A stretch of 64,000 nucleotides of DNA from Pedococcus cremeus (lineage in GTDB: Bacteria > Actinomycetota > Actinomycetes > Actinomycetales > Dermatophilaceae), in contig NZ_FOHB01000005.1 in assembly GCF_900111375.1 (NCBI RefSeq), positions 1 through 64,000 of the forward strand. Direction: 5' to 3'. Positions 9,770 through 18,999 of the stretch are shown here, piece after piece. The position numbers and the translations under genes are program-made. Positions within the stretch are counted from its first letter, which is position 1, and every line of letters starts with the position of its first letter. The notes beneath the pieces were generated by a model. That model had not been told where the DNA came from and did no database searches. It saw only the letters and a list, made by a program, of their open reading frames with translations.

Positions 9770-11215
9770 TCAGCGGCAGCCGCAGGACGCGAGGGCCGCC
9801 ACGAACCGGTCCAACGCGGCACGTGCCCCGAGGGTGCCGGCGAAGCTCCCGGGCACCTTGTCGGCCATGACGACGAAGGTCAGGACCCGCCCGTCACGGT
9901 CGACCACGGTGCCGGCCAGGCTGCTCACGCCGGTGAGCGTGCCCGTCTTGGCCCGGGCGATGCCGGCGGCGGACCTGCTGCGCTGGCCGCCGAAGCGGTC
10001 GTGCAGGGTGCCGTCGAGCCCGGCCACCGGCAGGTGCGACAGGGTGTCGCGCATCGAGGGCACGGTGCCGCTCGCACCCAGCGCCAGCACGTCGCCGAGC
10101 ACCCGGGCCGGGACGGCCTGGCCGGAGGTCAGCCCGCAGGTGTCCTTCAGCCGGACGCCGGTCAGGTCGACACCGAGGCCCTGCACGGTGCGGTGGACGA
10201 AGGCGACCGCAGCCCCGAAGGTCGCTGCGCCACCCGCCTTGACGGTGGCCTGCCGCGCCAGCGACTCGGTGAGGGCGTTGTCGCTGTCGTCGAGCGCGAG
10301 CGCGAGCACGTCGCCTACGGGCGCCGACTCAACGCGGCCCAGCTCGGTCGCCTGCGGGGCCGCCGTGGCAGCCCGTGCCGACTCCGGTGCCGCCGTCGCC
10401 GTGATCCCGGCCTTGCGCAGCGCGGTGACGAAGGCGGCGAGCGTGGCGTCCTCCGAGCGCAGCGGCGAGGGGTGGCCCGGCTTCGGACGCTGCGAGGCGA
10501 GTCCCAGCATCGAGACGCCCTGGGTGTAGCCGGCGTAGACGTCGGCCATGCTCCACCCGGGCGCGTAGCGCGGCCCGGCGGCATACCTCATGTCGAGCCG
10601 CACGGTGACCTTGCCGGTGCCGGCGGCCTGGAGCGCGGTGGCCACCTGGGTGGCGAGGTCGGCGAGCCCGGCCCGCCCGGCCACGGCGGTGGGGTTGCCC
10701 TTCCCGGGGGCGAGGAGGGTGTCGCCGCCGGCGACGAGGACGACCTCCGACGGTGAGCGGCCCTGCACGACGCGGGTGGGCAGAGTGCTGGTGGGGTCGA
10801 GCGTCACCCCCACGGCGAGGGCGGTGAGGATCTTGGCCGTCGAGGCGGGCACCCTGGCCCGGGAGGCGTCGACGTCGAGCAGGTGCGCGCCCGTGAAGGC
10901 GTCGCGCACCGTCACGCCGATCGACCGGCCGAGCGCGGGGTCGGCGAGCTCGCCGGCCAGCTCGCGGCGCAGCACGGTCGGCGCCGGCAGCGCGGCAGAG
11001 AGGGCCGCCTGGTCCAGCGGGGCCGCGGAGGCCACCGGGGTGGGCAGCGCAGGCTCGGGGGCGGCGGTGGCCGCGCCGGTGGCCGCGGGAGCGGGCACCG
11101 GTTCGGCGGGCGCCGTGCGGGTCAGGATGCCGGGCACGAGGTCGAAGACGTCGAGCGCGCCGTAGCCGACGACCAGCACCAGCAGGGCGAGCAGGGCGGC
11201 GACCAGTCGACGCAC
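9770..11215 (-). CDS. dacB: D-alanyl-D-alanine carboxypeptidase, PBP4/S13 family
   Basis: A cell-wall enzyme trimming or cutting peptide cross-links outside the membrane. A hydrophobic N-terminal segment (5-20) acts as signal or anchor and is followed by an Ala/Pro-rich linker to ~70. The three serine-penicillin-binding motifs are present in order: STAK (125-128), SDN (in DDSDNALTE) and KTG (in AKTGTLTG). It has 481 residues and a GTG start. It is divergent from ppa; the 135-base gap should hold both promoters. Confidence 0.93.
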   Translation of the reverse strand: MRRLVAALLALLVLVVGYGALDVFDLVPGILTRTAPAEPVPAPAATGAATAAPEPALPTPVASAAPLDQAALSAALPAPTVLRRELAGELADPALGRSIGVTVRDAFTGAHLLDVDASRARVPASTAKILTALAVGVTLDPTSTLPTRVVQGRSPSEVVLVAGGDTLLAPGKGNPTAVAGRAGLADLATQVATALQAAGTGKVTVRLDMRYAAGPRYAPGWSMADVYAGYTQGVSMLGLASQRPKPGHPSPLRSEDATLAAFVTALRKAGITATAAPESARAATAAPQATELGRVESAPVGDVLALALDDSDNALTESLARQATVKAGGAATFGAAVAFVHRTVQGLGVDLTGVRLKDTCGLTSGQAVPARVLGDVLALGASGTVPSMRDTLSHLPVAGLDGTLHDRFGGQRSRSAAGIARAKTGTLTGVSSLAGTVVDRDGRVLTFVVMADKVPGSFAGTLGARAALDRFVAALASCGCR

Positions 11216-11350
11216 ACGACCCCCTCATGCTCCTGAACCGCTGATACGGAAGACTTGCCCGCGAGCCTAGGTCATCGCGCACCACCCAGCGGAACGACCC
11301 AGAGGCACCGAAGCACCCAGAGACACCACAGAGAGTAAGGGGCAGCCGTC

Positions 11351-11977
11351 GTGGAGTTCGACGTCACCATCGAGATCCCCAAGGGTCACCGCAACAAGTA
11401 CGAGGTCGACCACGAGACCGGGCGCATCCGCCTCGACCGGCTGCTGTTCACCGCGATGAGCTACCCGTCCGACTACGGCTACATCGAGGACAGCCTCGGT
11501 GAGGACGGCGACCCGCTCGACGCGCTCGTGCTGCTGCAGGAGCCGACCTTCCCCGGCTGCATCGTGCGGGCCCGCCCGATCGGCATGTTCCACATGCGCG
11601 ACGAGGCCGGCGGCGACGACAAGATCCTCTGCGTGCCGGCCGGCGACCCGCGCCAGGCGCACATCAAGGAGCTCGACCAGATCAGTGAGTTCGACCGCCT
11701 CGAGATCCAGCACTTCTTCGAGACCTACAAGGACCTCGAGCCCGGCAAGTCCGTCGAGGGCGCGCACTGGGCCGGCCGCACCGAGGCCGAGCAGTGCATC
11801 AACGACGCGCTGCGACGGGCCGAGGACGCCGGCATGACCACCGCCCGGTGGACCCTGCCGAACCAGCACGACGAGGCCAAGCCCCCGGTGGCGCACACCG
11901 AGGAGGAGACCCTCAGCGCGAGCGCCAAGGCCTCCGGTGAGCTGGCCACCAAGGAGAAGCCGCTCCACGACGTGTGA
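11351..11977 (+). CDS. ppa: Inorganic pyrophosphatase with C-terminal extension
   Basis: A family I soluble pyrophosphatase hydrolysing PPi to phosphate and so pulling biosynthetic reactions forward. The metal-binding signature [11 protein letters not shown] and the surrounding DYGYIEDSL segment are intact. The catalytic domain ends near residue 163. About 45 further residues form a polar Glu/Lys/Ser tail not found in the shortest family members. The start is GTG with an AAGGGG site upstream. A strong palindromic terminator follows the stop codon at 11993. Confidence 0.95.
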   Translation: MEFDVTIEIPKGHRNKYEVDHETGRIRLDRLLFTAMSYPSDYGYIEDSLGEDGDPLDALVLLQEPTFPGCIVRARPIGMFHMRDEAGGDDKILCVPAGDPRQAHIKELDQISEFDRLEIQHFFETYKDLEPGKSVEGAHWAGRTEAEQCINDALRRAEDAGMTTARWTLPNQHDEAKPPVAHTEEETLSASAKASGELATKEKPLHDV

Positions 11978-11992
11978 CCGACCCTGCACGAG

Positions 11993-12024
11993 ACGAAGCC
12001 CGCCGAGATCTCGGCGGGCTTCGT
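11993..12024 (+). terminator. Palindromic terminator after ppa
   Basis: A perfect palindrome with 16-base arms (ACGAAGCCCGCCGAGA and its complement) begins 16 bases after the ppa stop. There is no long T tract, as is usual in high-GC actinobacteria. It lies between ppa (+) and the converging NlpC/P60 gene (-), so it may act in both directions. Just after it the 10-mer GTGTGGCGAG is repeated twice in tandem. Confidence 0.75.
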
Positions 12025-12067
12025 CATGGGTGGGGTGTGGCGAGGTGTGGCGAGGTGTGCCGTGGGG

Positions 12068-13519
12068 TCAGCCGACCCGGCCGCCGTAGGGCAGCAGCTC
12101 GGAGCGGTAGATGGAGGCCACGCGGACGTTCGCGCCGGCGTGGGGCGCCTCGATCATCTGTCCCCCGCCGATGTAGAGACCCACGTGGTGGCTGGTCGGC
12201 CCATCGGCGCCGTAGAACACCAGGTCACCGGGACGCAGGTCGCTGATGGCCACGCGGGAGGTCTCGCCCCACTGGGCGCCGGTGTAGTGCGAGAGGTAGA
12301 CCCCGGCCTGGCGCCACGCCATCAGCGTGAGGCCGGAGCAGTCGAAGCTGTTCGGGCCCTCGCCGCCCCACTGGTAGGGCTTGCCGAGCTGGGCGCGGGC
12401 GTAGGCGAGCACGGCGGAGACGCCACCGCTCTGGGCCGGGGGCGCGGGGGCCGGCTGCGGCGCCGGTTCCGGTGCAGGCCTGGGTGCGGGCTCGGGGGCG
12501 GCCGGTCGCGGTGCCTGCTGCTGCGCGGCGGTCTCGCGGTCGCGGGCCGCCTTGTCGGCGGCCGCCTTGCGAGCGGCCTCCTCGGCCGCGCGTGCAGCCG
12601 CGGCCTGGCGGGCGGCCTCCTCGCGGGCGCGCTGGGCCGTCTCCTGCGCCGCCTTCTTCGCGGCGGCGTCGCGGGCGGCTTGGGCGCGGGCCTCGGCCAG
12701 CCGCGCCTGCTCAGCGGCGGCAGCGGCGGCCGCGCGAGCCTCGGCGGCGGCCCGGAGGCCGTCCTGGCGCTGGCGCTCGAGGGCGACGGAGGTGTTGCGC
12801 AGGTGGGCCAGCTCGGTGGCCATCTGCTCCTGCTCGTGCTGGATCTGGGCCGCCGTGGCCACCGCTGCGTCGGCCTGGGCCTGAGCCGCACGGCGGGCGT
12901 CCTCGGCGCGCTGGGCGGCCGCCAGCTGCTGCGCCTCGGCCTGTGCCGCCTGGCGCCGCGCGGTGTCGGCGGTGGCGGCCGTGGCGGAGGCCTCCTGCAG
13001 GGTGCGGTTGCGGGCGGCCCCCACGGCCTCGAGGGCAGCGGCTCGGTCGAGGAGCTCCTGCGGGCCCTCGCTGCTGAGGAAGGCCTCGACGTCGCCGAGG
13101 CTGCCGTTCTGCTGGTAGACCGCCGCGGCGTAGCGCCGCACGGCCAGCGACGCGGTGTCCGCCTGCTTCTGGGCTACGCCGGCCCGGGCCTTCGCCTCGT
13201 CGGCAGCCTGCTGCTTGCGCTGCAGCTCGAGCCGGGCGCCGTTCCACTCCTCGGCCGCAGCGGCGGCCCTGGTCTGCACGTCCTCGAGGTGCGCCGAGGC
13301 CGCGGCGTACTTCGCGTCGAGCGCGGCGACCTTGCCGGCGGTGCTGGTGGCGGCCTTCTTGGCCGCGTCCACCTGCTTCTGCGAGGGGTAGACGGGCTCG
13401 GGGTCGGCGGCCGCGGCCACCGCGGTGGCCAGCCCGAGGCACGCGCACAGCGACGTCGTGACGGCCAGCCGCAGCGTGCGGTTGGCGAAGACGTGGTGGG
13501 CGGGGTGACTGCTCGGCAC
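12068..13519 (-). CDS. Secreted NlpC/P60 peptidoglycan endopeptidase
   Basis: A RipA-like D,L-endopeptidase that would cut peptidoglycan stem peptides during growth or division. Order: signal peptide (~1-38), long Ala/Gln/Glu-rich coiled coil (~45-325), Pro-rich linker, and a C-terminal NlpC/P60 domain of ~110 residues. The catalytic Cys is in FDCSGLT (~394) and the His in SHHVGLY (~445), with EAPHAG after. The GTG at 13519 has AGAAGGG seven bases upstream and is followed directly by the signal peptide. An ATG 11 codons earlier lacks a ribosome site. Confidence 0.88.
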   Translation of the reverse strand: MPSSHPAHHVFANRTLRLAVTTSLCACLGLATAVAAAADPEPVYPSQKQVDAAKKAATSTAGKVAALDAKYAAASAHLEDVQTRAAAAAEEWNGARLELQRKQQAADEAKARAGVAQKQADTASLAVRRYAAAVYQQNGSLGDVEAFLSSEGPQELLDRAAALEAVGAARNRTLQEASATAATADTARRQAAQAEAQQLAAAQRAEDARRAAQAQADAAVATAAQIQHEQEQMATELAHLRNTSVALERQRQDGLRAAAEARAAAAAAAEQARLAEARAQAARDAAAKKAAQETAQRAREEAARQAAAARAAEEAARKAAADKAARDRETAAQQQAPRPAAPEPAPRPAPEPAPQPAPAPPAQSGGVSAVLAYARAQLGKPYQWGGEGPNSFDCSGLTLMAWRQAGVYLSHYTGAQWGETSRVAISDLRPGDLVFYGADGPTSHHVGLYIGGGQMIEAPHAGANVRVASIYRSELLPYGGRVG

Positions 13520-13629
13520 GGCGGACCCTTCTCGCAGGTGTGTCAGCCGCATGAGCGTAGAGCCCGATTTTCACGTCAGCCCCAGTTGTCACACCAATAC
13601 CGCGGCTCCAAGGCCCTGTGGCGAAATGA

Positions 13630-13659
13630 CATCCGTGTAGTTCGGGAATCACACGGATG
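13630..13659. promoter_or_regulatory. Inverted repeat upstream of the NlpC/P60 gene
   Basis: CATCCGTGT (13630-13638) and ACACGGATG (13651-13659) are perfect inverted arms around a 12-base centre. The repeat lies about 110 bases upstream of the endopeptidase start and 120 bases past the MFS gene stop. On the plus strand it is followed by five T, but no plus-strand gene precedes it. It is either an operator or leader hairpin for the endopeptidase, or a terminator for the MFS gene. Confidence 0.45.
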
Positions 13660-13780
13660 TTTTTCAGCAGGCAGACGGCTCGTGGCACGTTCAAGCCCCG
13701 AAAGGTTGCGAAACGGTCACAAATTCGCTGCTGTCACTCCAGACCACCCGCGAGAGACCCTCGAGGAGCCTTCTCGCAGG

Positions 13781-15106
13781 TCAGGACGGGAGCTGGACCT
13801 CGCCGGCGCGCAGCGCGGCATACACCTCGGGGTTGTTCTCGCGGAGGTCGCGCCGCACCAGGCGGCGGTAGCGCAGGATCTGGACGGTGCCGATGGCCCA
13901 CACGATGTACTGCACCGACATCGCCACCCGGAAGGAGTCGACGGTGTAGGTCGACGGGCCGCCCGGCGCCACCCTGTCGAGGACTGCACCGATGAGCATG
14001 ACGGTGGACAGCGAGGCGACGAAGCCGCCCACGTTGACGATGCCGGTGGCGCTGCCGACCCGGGTGGGCGGGTTGAAGGTGCGGGCGAGGTCGAAGCCGA
14101 CCATCGACCCCGGGCCGCCCACCGCGGTGACCACGACGAGCACGACGAGCAGCCAGAGCGGCGAGCGCCCCGGCCAGAGGAGCACGACCGCCCAGATCGT
14201 CATGATCGAGGCGACGATGACGAGCATCAGCGTCGACCGCGAGAACGGGTAGCGGGTGACGAAGGTGCCGATGAGCGGCCCGCCGACCACGGCCGTCAGC
14301 GTCATGAGGATCAGCAGCAGGCCGGCCGTGCCCGGGTCGAGGCCCTGCCCGGCCACGAGGAAGGGGTAGCCCCACAGCAGCGCGAACACGGTCGCGCCGA
14401 ACTGCACGGTGAAGTGGGACCACAGGCCCAGGCGGGTCCCGGGGGTCGACCAGGCGGCTCTCAGCGCCCGCGCGAGGGCGCGGATCTTGATCTCGTCGAG
14501 CTCGTGGTCGGGGTAGGGCGAGTCGCGCACGACGAGCACCAGCACCGCACCGAGCAGCACACCCACCGCCGCGGCCGAGGCGAAGGTGGGGGTCCACCCG
14601 AAGTGGTGCAGCGCGGCGACCAGCGGTGACGCCGCGACGAGGGCTCCCATCTGGCCGAGCAGACCGGTGAGCTGGGTGACCATCGGGATGCGGAAGGGCG
14701 GGAACCACAGGGCCACCAGCCGCAGGAGCGGCACGAACACCATGGCGTCGCCGATGCCGACCGCCACCCGGGCGAGGATGCCGAACCCGAACGACTCGGC
14801 GAACGCGAAGCCGAGCTGCGCCAGGGTCATCGTCGTCACGCCCGCGACCAGCAGCCGCTTGGGGCCGAACCGGTCGAGCAGCGCCCCGACGGGGATCTGC
14901 ATGGCGGCGTAGACGAACAGCTGCACCATGGTGAAGACCGACAGCTGGGTCGCGGCGATGTCGAAACGGTCGGCGGCGAGCAGCCCGGCGACGCCGAGCG
15001 AGCTGCGGTGGAAGACGGCCAGCACGTAGATCGCGACCGCCGCCACGTAGACCGACCAGGCCCGCCGCCCTCCCAGGGGGTACTCGCGGGGGCGGGCGTC
15101 GTTCAC
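13781..15106 (-). CDS. MFS transporter
   Basis: A 441-residue major facilitator with about twelve membrane segments. The loop between segments 2 and 3 carries the family motif as GALLDRFGPKR. The gene begins with GTG. Its C-terminus is charged and cytosolic. The residues give no substrate, although the general type resembles nitrate/phosphate-like and organic-anion MFS members. It stands alone between the NlpC/P60 gene and the phosphoribosyltransferase-hydrolase fusion, all on the minus strand. Confidence 0.85.
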   Translation of the reverse strand: MNDARPREYPLGGRRAWSVYVAAVAIYVLAVFHRSSLGVAGLLAADRFDIAATQLSVFTMVQLFVYAAMQIPVGALLDRFGPKRLLVAGVTTMTLAQLGFAFAESFGFGILARVAVGIGDAMVFVPLLRLVALWFPPFRIPMVTQLTGLLGQMGALVAASPLVAALHHFGWTPTFASAAAVGVLLGAVLVLVVRDSPYPDHELDEIKIRALARALRAAWSTPGTRLGLWSHFTVQFGATVFALLWGYPFLVAGQGLDPGTAGLLLILMTLTAVVGGPLIGTFVTRYPFSRSTLMLVIVASIMTIWAVVLLWPGRSPLWLLVVLVVVTAVGGPGSMVGFDLARTFNPPTRVGSATGIVNVGGFVASLSTVMLIGAVLDRVAPGGPSTYTVDSFRVAMSVQYIVWAIGTVQILRYRRLVRRDLRENNPEVYAALRAGEVQLPS

Positions 15107-15158
15107 CGTTCAATTCTCGCGTACCCGGGCGAACGGCGCCGAACGGGTCCGTATGCCG

Positions 15159-16517
15159 TCAGACGGTGACGCTGCCCTGCCGCGCGAGGTGGTCGACGAA
15201 CCAGTCGCGGGCCAGCCGGGCGGCCTGCGCCAGGGTCCCGGGCTCCTCGAACAGGTGCGTGGCGCCGGGCACCATGGCCAGCTCGTTCTCGCAGTGCAGC
15301 TGCCGCTGCGCCCGGCGGTTGAGCTCGAGCACCATCTCGTCCCAGCCGCCGACGATGAGCAGGGTGGGGGCGGTGACCTTGTCGAGCACCGGCATGGCCA
15401 GGTCGGGCCGGCCGCCACGGGAGACGACCGCCGCGATCTGCCGGGTGCGCACGGCTGCCGCGGCGAGGGCCGCTGCCGCCCCGGTGCTCGCCCCGAAGTA
15501 GCCGATCTGGAGCGGGGCGCCCCACGGCTGGCGCACCACCCAGTCGGTGACCGTGACGAGGCGCTCGGCGAGCAGGTCGATGTCGAAGACGTTGGAGCGG
15601 TGCGCCTCCTCGGCGGGCGTGAGGAGGTCGAAGAGCAGGGTGCCGAGGCCACCCTCCTGCAGCACCGAGGCGACGTAGCGGTTGCGGGGGCTGTGCCGGC
15701 TGCTGCCGCTCCCGTGGGCGAACAGGACGATCGCCGTCGCGTCCGCCGGAAGCGTGACGTGGCCCTGGAGCGCGGTGCCGGCGATGGGCACGTCGACGTC
15801 CTCGTCGACCGTGGCCCGCTCCGGCGCGATGTGGCGCACCGGCTCCCCGTGCTCGGCAGCATCGCCGTCGGCGAGCGGCGCGGAGGCCGCCGCCGCGAGC
15901 TTGAGCAGGGCCACCACCTCGTCGTCGGTCGTCTGGCCGAAGTCGTCGTAGAACTGCCCGACGGCCCAGAACTGCTCCGGCCTCTGCAGGCAGACGAACT
16001 CGTCGACCTCGGGCCAGTGCTCGGGGTGGCAGTCGGCCGGCGCCACGGGCACGGCGAGCACGACCAGGGCGGCACCGGCGGCGCGGGCCACGCCGCACGC
16101 CGCGTGGGCGGTCGACCCGGTGGCGATGCCGTCGTCGACGATCACGGCCACCTTCCCCTCGAGCGAGAGGGCAGGACGGTCCGGCCGGAAGCGCAGCGCC
16201 CGAACGGCGACGACGTCGCGCTCGCGGGCGGCCACGGTCGAGAGCTCGGCCTCGCTCATGTGCAAGTGGCGCACCACCTCGTCGTTGACCACGGTGACGC
16301 CACCCTCGCCGACGGCCCCCAGGGCCAGCTCCGGCTGGTAGGGGACGCCGAGCTTGCGGACCACGATGACGTCGAGGGGCGCGTTCAGCGCGGCTGCCAC
16401 CTCCGCCGCCACCGGCACTCCCCCGCGCGGCAGGCCGAGCACCAGCGTGTCAGGCCCCCGGTAGCGCCTCAGGCCCTGCGCCAGCTGCCGGCCTGCGTCA
16501 CGACGGTCACGGAACAT
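15159..16517 (-). CDS. Phosphoribosyltransferase - alpha/beta hydrolase fusion
   Basis: A 452-residue two-domain protein. Residues 1-215 are a type I phosphoribosyltransferase-like domain with the PRPP loop VDDGIATGST (127-136). Residues ~240-450 are a dienelactone-hydrolase-like domain with nucleophile Ser344 in GASTG, Asp393 in GGWDEM and His421 in GATHLF. Each domain also occurs as a separate protein, and adjacent or fused forms are known in actinobacteria, but I know of no established substrate. The ATG start follows a short gap from a divergent gene. There is no signal peptide, so it is cytosolic. Confidence 0.85.
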   Translation of the reverse strand: MFRDRRDAGRQLAQGLRRYRGPDTLVLGLPRGGVPVAAEVAAALNAPLDVIVVRKLGVPYQPELALGAVGEGGVTVVNDEVVRHLHMSEAELSTVAARERDVVAVRALRFRPDRPALSLEGKVAVIVDDGIATGSTAHAACGVARAAGAALVVLAVPVAPADCHPEHWPEVDEFVCLQRPEQFWAVGQFYDDFGQTTDDEVVALLKLAAAASAPLADGDAAEHGEPVRHIAPERATVDEDVDVPIAGTALQGHVTLPADATAIVLFAHGSGSSRHSPRNRYVASVLQEGGLGTLLFDLLTPAEEAHRSNVFDIDLLAERLVTVTDWVVRQPWGAPLQIGYFGASTGAAAALAAAAVRTRQIAAVVSRGGRPDLAMPVLDKVTAPTLLIVGGWDEMVLELNRRAQRQLHCENELAMVPGATHLFEEPGTLAQAARLARDWFVDHLARQGSVTV

Positions 16518-16674
16518 GGCACACCCTCCCGAATTGGCCTCCTCGTCGTCACGCTAGGAGCGGGTCCCGGCCACCGGGCAGGGCCCTTGGTCCCTGCGCA
16601 CGGGCGGGCACCGACGCCCTCGACCGGGGTCCGGCGGCACGCGGGGCCCACGGCCGGCCGGTACGGTCGGGCCC

Positions 16675-17526
16675 ATGGACCGGTGCACCCGTGACGGGTT
16701 GTCGTTCGACGTCTCCGACGAGGGCCCGGCGGACGGTGAGGTCGTCGTGCTGCTGCACGGCTGGCCGCAGGACCACACCGCCTGGGACCGCGTCGCGCCC
16801 CTGCTGCACGCGGCAGGCCTGCGCACGCTGGCACCGGACCAGCGGGGGTACTCGCCGGAGGCGCGCCCACAGGGCGCCGCGGCATACGGCATGGGTGAGC
16901 TGGTCGGTGACGTGCTCGCCCTGCTCGACCAGGCGGGCGTCGAACGGGCCCACCTCGTGGGCCACGACTGGGGCGGGTCGGTCGCCTGGGCCTTCGCCGA
17001 GCGCCACCCCGACCGGCTGCGCAGCCTGACCGTGCTCTCGACCCCGCACCACCGGGCGATGGCGTGGGCCTTCCGCCACGGCGACCAGGCGCTGCGCAGC
17101 TGGTACATGGCCTCCTTCCAGCTGCCGGTGCTGCCCGAGCTGGTGCTGCGGCAGACGCTGCCGCTCGTGCTGCGGCGCAGCGGGCTGCCGGAGGAGGACG
17201 TCAAGCGGTATGCCGCGCGCTTCCGCGAGCCGGGCGCGGCCACCGGGGGCCTCAACTGGTACCGCGCGCTGCGACTCGGCCGAGGAGGTCGCGACGGTGC
17301 CGACCACCGTGACGGTGGCGACGGGTCCTCCGGAGGACGGAGGATCACGGTGCCCACGACGTACGTCTGGGGAACCTCCGACCCGGCGCTGGGTCGCGCG
17401 GCCGCCGAGCGCACCGCGCGGTACGTTTCCGCGGACTACCGGTTCGCCGAGGTGGCCGCCGGCCACTGGCTGCCCGAGACCTGCCCGGAGCGGGTGGCGC
17501 AGGAGATCATCGAGCGGGCGGGCTGA
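16675..17526 (+). CDS. Alpha/beta hydrolase, epoxide-hydrolase-like
   Basis: A 283-residue alpha/beta hydrolase. The oxyanion motif HGWP (28-31) and an aspartate nucleophile at 98 in GHDWGG fit the epoxide hydrolase / haloalkane dehalogenase group rather than serine hydrolases. The second acid is probably Asp236 (TSDP) and the base His264 (AGHWLP). An unusual Gly/Asp/Arg-rich insertion lies near 210-225. It is divergent from the phosphoribosyltransferase fusion. The natural substrate is unknown. Confidence 0.82.
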   Translation: MDRCTRDGLSFDVSDEGPADGEVVVLLHGWPQDHTAWDRVAPLLHAAGLRTLAPDQRGYSPEARPQGAAAYGMGELVGDVLALLDQAGVERAHLVGHDWGGSVAWAFAERHPDRLRSLTVLSTPHHRAMAWAFRHGDQALRSWYMASFQLPVLPELVLRQTLPLVLRRSGLPEEDVKRYAARFREPGAATGGLNWYRALRLGRGGRDGADHRDGGDGSSGGRRITVPTTYVWGTSDPALGRAAAERTARYVSADYRFAEVAAGHWLPETCPERVAQEIIERAG

Positions 17527-17599
17527 GCCGGCGCTGAGTCTGGGTGAGATCACCCATCGGGAGGTTGTGACGGCGGCACTGCCGTGACGACGCTGGCCC

Positions 17600-18085
17600 A
17601 TGGCCTCCGCCCGCCGCTCCGTGCCGACCGAGGAGAGCACCGCCGCCACCATCTACGGGGTGATCGTCAGTGCCGGGGTGATGGCGGCCGCCCACGCCGA
17701 GACGGCCCTGGCCGTGGTGGTGGCCGTGCTCGTGACGCTGGTCATCTACTGGGTCGCCGAGCGCTACGCGCGGCTGGTCGCGGAGCGCATCCACCGGGGC
17801 CACCGGCCGACGTGGGCGCAGGCCCGCGAACAGCTCACCGACGGCTGGGAGATGGTGAGCGCGTCCTACCTGCCGCTCGCGGTGCTCTCGGTGCTCAGCC
17901 TGCTCGGGGTCGAGCTCTACGGCGCGGTGCTGTCGGCGCTGGTGTGCAGCACGGTGCTGCTCTGCGTCGCAGGGTGGGCCATGGGACGCAAGGGCCAGCT
18001 CACCACCCGTGAGCGCGTGGTCTCGACGGTGGTGGCCGGGCTGTTCGGTGTCGTGATGATCGCGCTCAAGTCACTGCTGCACTGA
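17600..18085 (+). CDS. Small integral membrane protein, unknown
   Basis: A 161-residue protein with four likely membrane segments (about 17-50, 90-108, 110-128 and 140-158) and a basic loop between segments 2 and 3. I do not recognise the family. It starts 73 bases after the epoxide-hydrolase-like gene on the same strand, with no strong ribosome site visible, so the start is uncertain. A conserved hypothetical membrane protein is the safest description. Confidence 0.65.
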   Translation: MASARRSVPTEESTAATIYGVIVSAGVMAAAHAETALAVVVAVLVTLVIYWVAERYARLVAERIHRGHRPTWAQAREQLTDGWEMVSASYLPLAVLSVLSLLGVELYGAVLSALVCSTVLLCVAGWAMGRKGQLTTRERVVSTVVAGLFGVVMIALKSLLH

Positions 18086-18115
18086 CGGCGCGCTCGAGTC
18101 CCGGCTGCACCGGCC

Positions 18116-18418
18116 TCAGGAGCGGGACTGCTGCTTCGACGTCGTCACGCCCAGGCTGTTCAGCACGACGAGCAGGAGCGTCGCCCCGGCGACCGAACCC
18201 ACGATGCCGCTCAGGCGGAGTGCGAGGCCGTCCCCGAACAGCAGGCTTCCCATCAGCCCGCCGAGCAAGGAGCCCGCCAGGCCGACGATGAACAGTCGCG
18301 CGTAGTTGGGCTCGCCACGGCCCACCAGCAGGTGAGCGGCCCAGCCCGCAGCCAGACCGATGACCAGGACCCCCAGGATCAGCACGGTCGGACTCCTCCC
18401 GCTCCGCGAGGTCGACAC
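18116..18418 (-). CDS. GlsB/YeaQ/YmgE-type small membrane protein
   Basis: A 100-residue protein with three hydrophobic segments. Glycines recur in the pattern of the transglycosylase-associated (GlsB/YeaQ/YmgE) family, here in AGWAAHLLVGRG and LAGSLLGGLMGSLLFG. The family is linked to envelope stress in enterobacteria, but its biochemistry is unknown. It begins with GTG at 18418, and a start a few codons later is possible. It converges with the neighbouring plus-strand membrane protein gene. Confidence 0.7.
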   Translation of the reverse strand: MSTSRSGRSPTVLILGVLVIGLAAGWAAHLLVGRGEPNYARLFIVGLAGSLLGGLMGSLLFGDGLALRLSGIVGSVAGATLLLVVLNSLGVTTSKQQSRS

Positions 18419-18507
18419 CGCTCGGTGTCGACACGCTGACGGTACGGGTCAGGCCAGCGGGGGCGGCTCACCCGCAGCGCATGAGGTGCCCGCCCCGGAG
18501 CGCTGCG

Positions 18508-18999
18508 TCAGAGCGAGCCGACGGCGACCCAGCGGCAGGCCTGCTCGAACGACTCGTGCTCGTCGCTGCCGAGGTGGACCTCCCGGTCCGTGCCGGCAGA
18601 GGGGTCGACGAGCCGAGCCGTCCAGAAGGGGGTGGCGAGCGGGGGCCTCAGGGTGGCCGTGCGGTCGAGGGTGCAGGAGGTCACGACGACCTCCTGGGCC
18701 CCGGTGACCCCGACGGCCCGGGTGACGGCGAAGGCGTGGCCATCGACGACGTGGGTGCAGCGCTCGGCGGCCTCGGCCTTCGTCTGGGCTCGTCCGAGGG
18801 CGGCGCGGGTGGAGTTGATGCCCGACAGGGCGACGGCGACGGCGGCGTAGGACACCTCGCGAGCCCGCTGCACCTCGGCGACGGCCACGTCGTGCGCCTG
18901 CTCGGCTCGCAGCAGCTCGGCGGCGATGTCGGCCCGCACCGTCGGATCGGCGCTGGCGACGTACCAGGCGTTGTCGAAGAGCCGTTCCATCAGTTTCAT
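18508..18999 (-). CDS. Hypothetical protein
   Basis: A 163-residue soluble protein I do not recognise. Residues ~20-70 are Ala/Glu-rich and helical. The second half contains a Cys in VTSCTLDRTA and ends with FEQACRWVAVGSL. The ATG at 18999 has AGGGG eight bases upstream and starts MKLMERLFDNAW; the frame upstream of it is arginine-rich and unlikely to be translated. It is followed by the YeaQ-like gene on the same strand. Confidence 0.6.
   Translation of the reverse strand: MKLMERLFDNAWYVASADPTVRADIAAELLRAEQAHDVAVAEVQRAREVSYAAVAVALSGINSTRAALGRAQTKAEAAERCTHVVDGHAFAVTRAVGVTGAQEVVVTSCTLDRTATLRPPLATPFWTARLVDPSAGTDREVHLGSDEHESFEQACRWVAVGSL

Noticed and set aside
13520-13780. c-di-AMP (ydaO-type) riboswitch before the NlpC/P60 gene
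   Set aside because: Such riboswitches are frequent before actinobacterial cell-wall hydrolases, but I could not find the conserved riboswitch core here; only a simple inverted repeat is visible.
4656-14629. Very long plus-strand open frames opposite ftsH/folE, tilS/DUF2342 and the NlpC gene
   Set aside because: They are antisense frames kept open by high GC. They have low-complexity Arg/Gly/Ala composition and lie opposite well-recognised genes.
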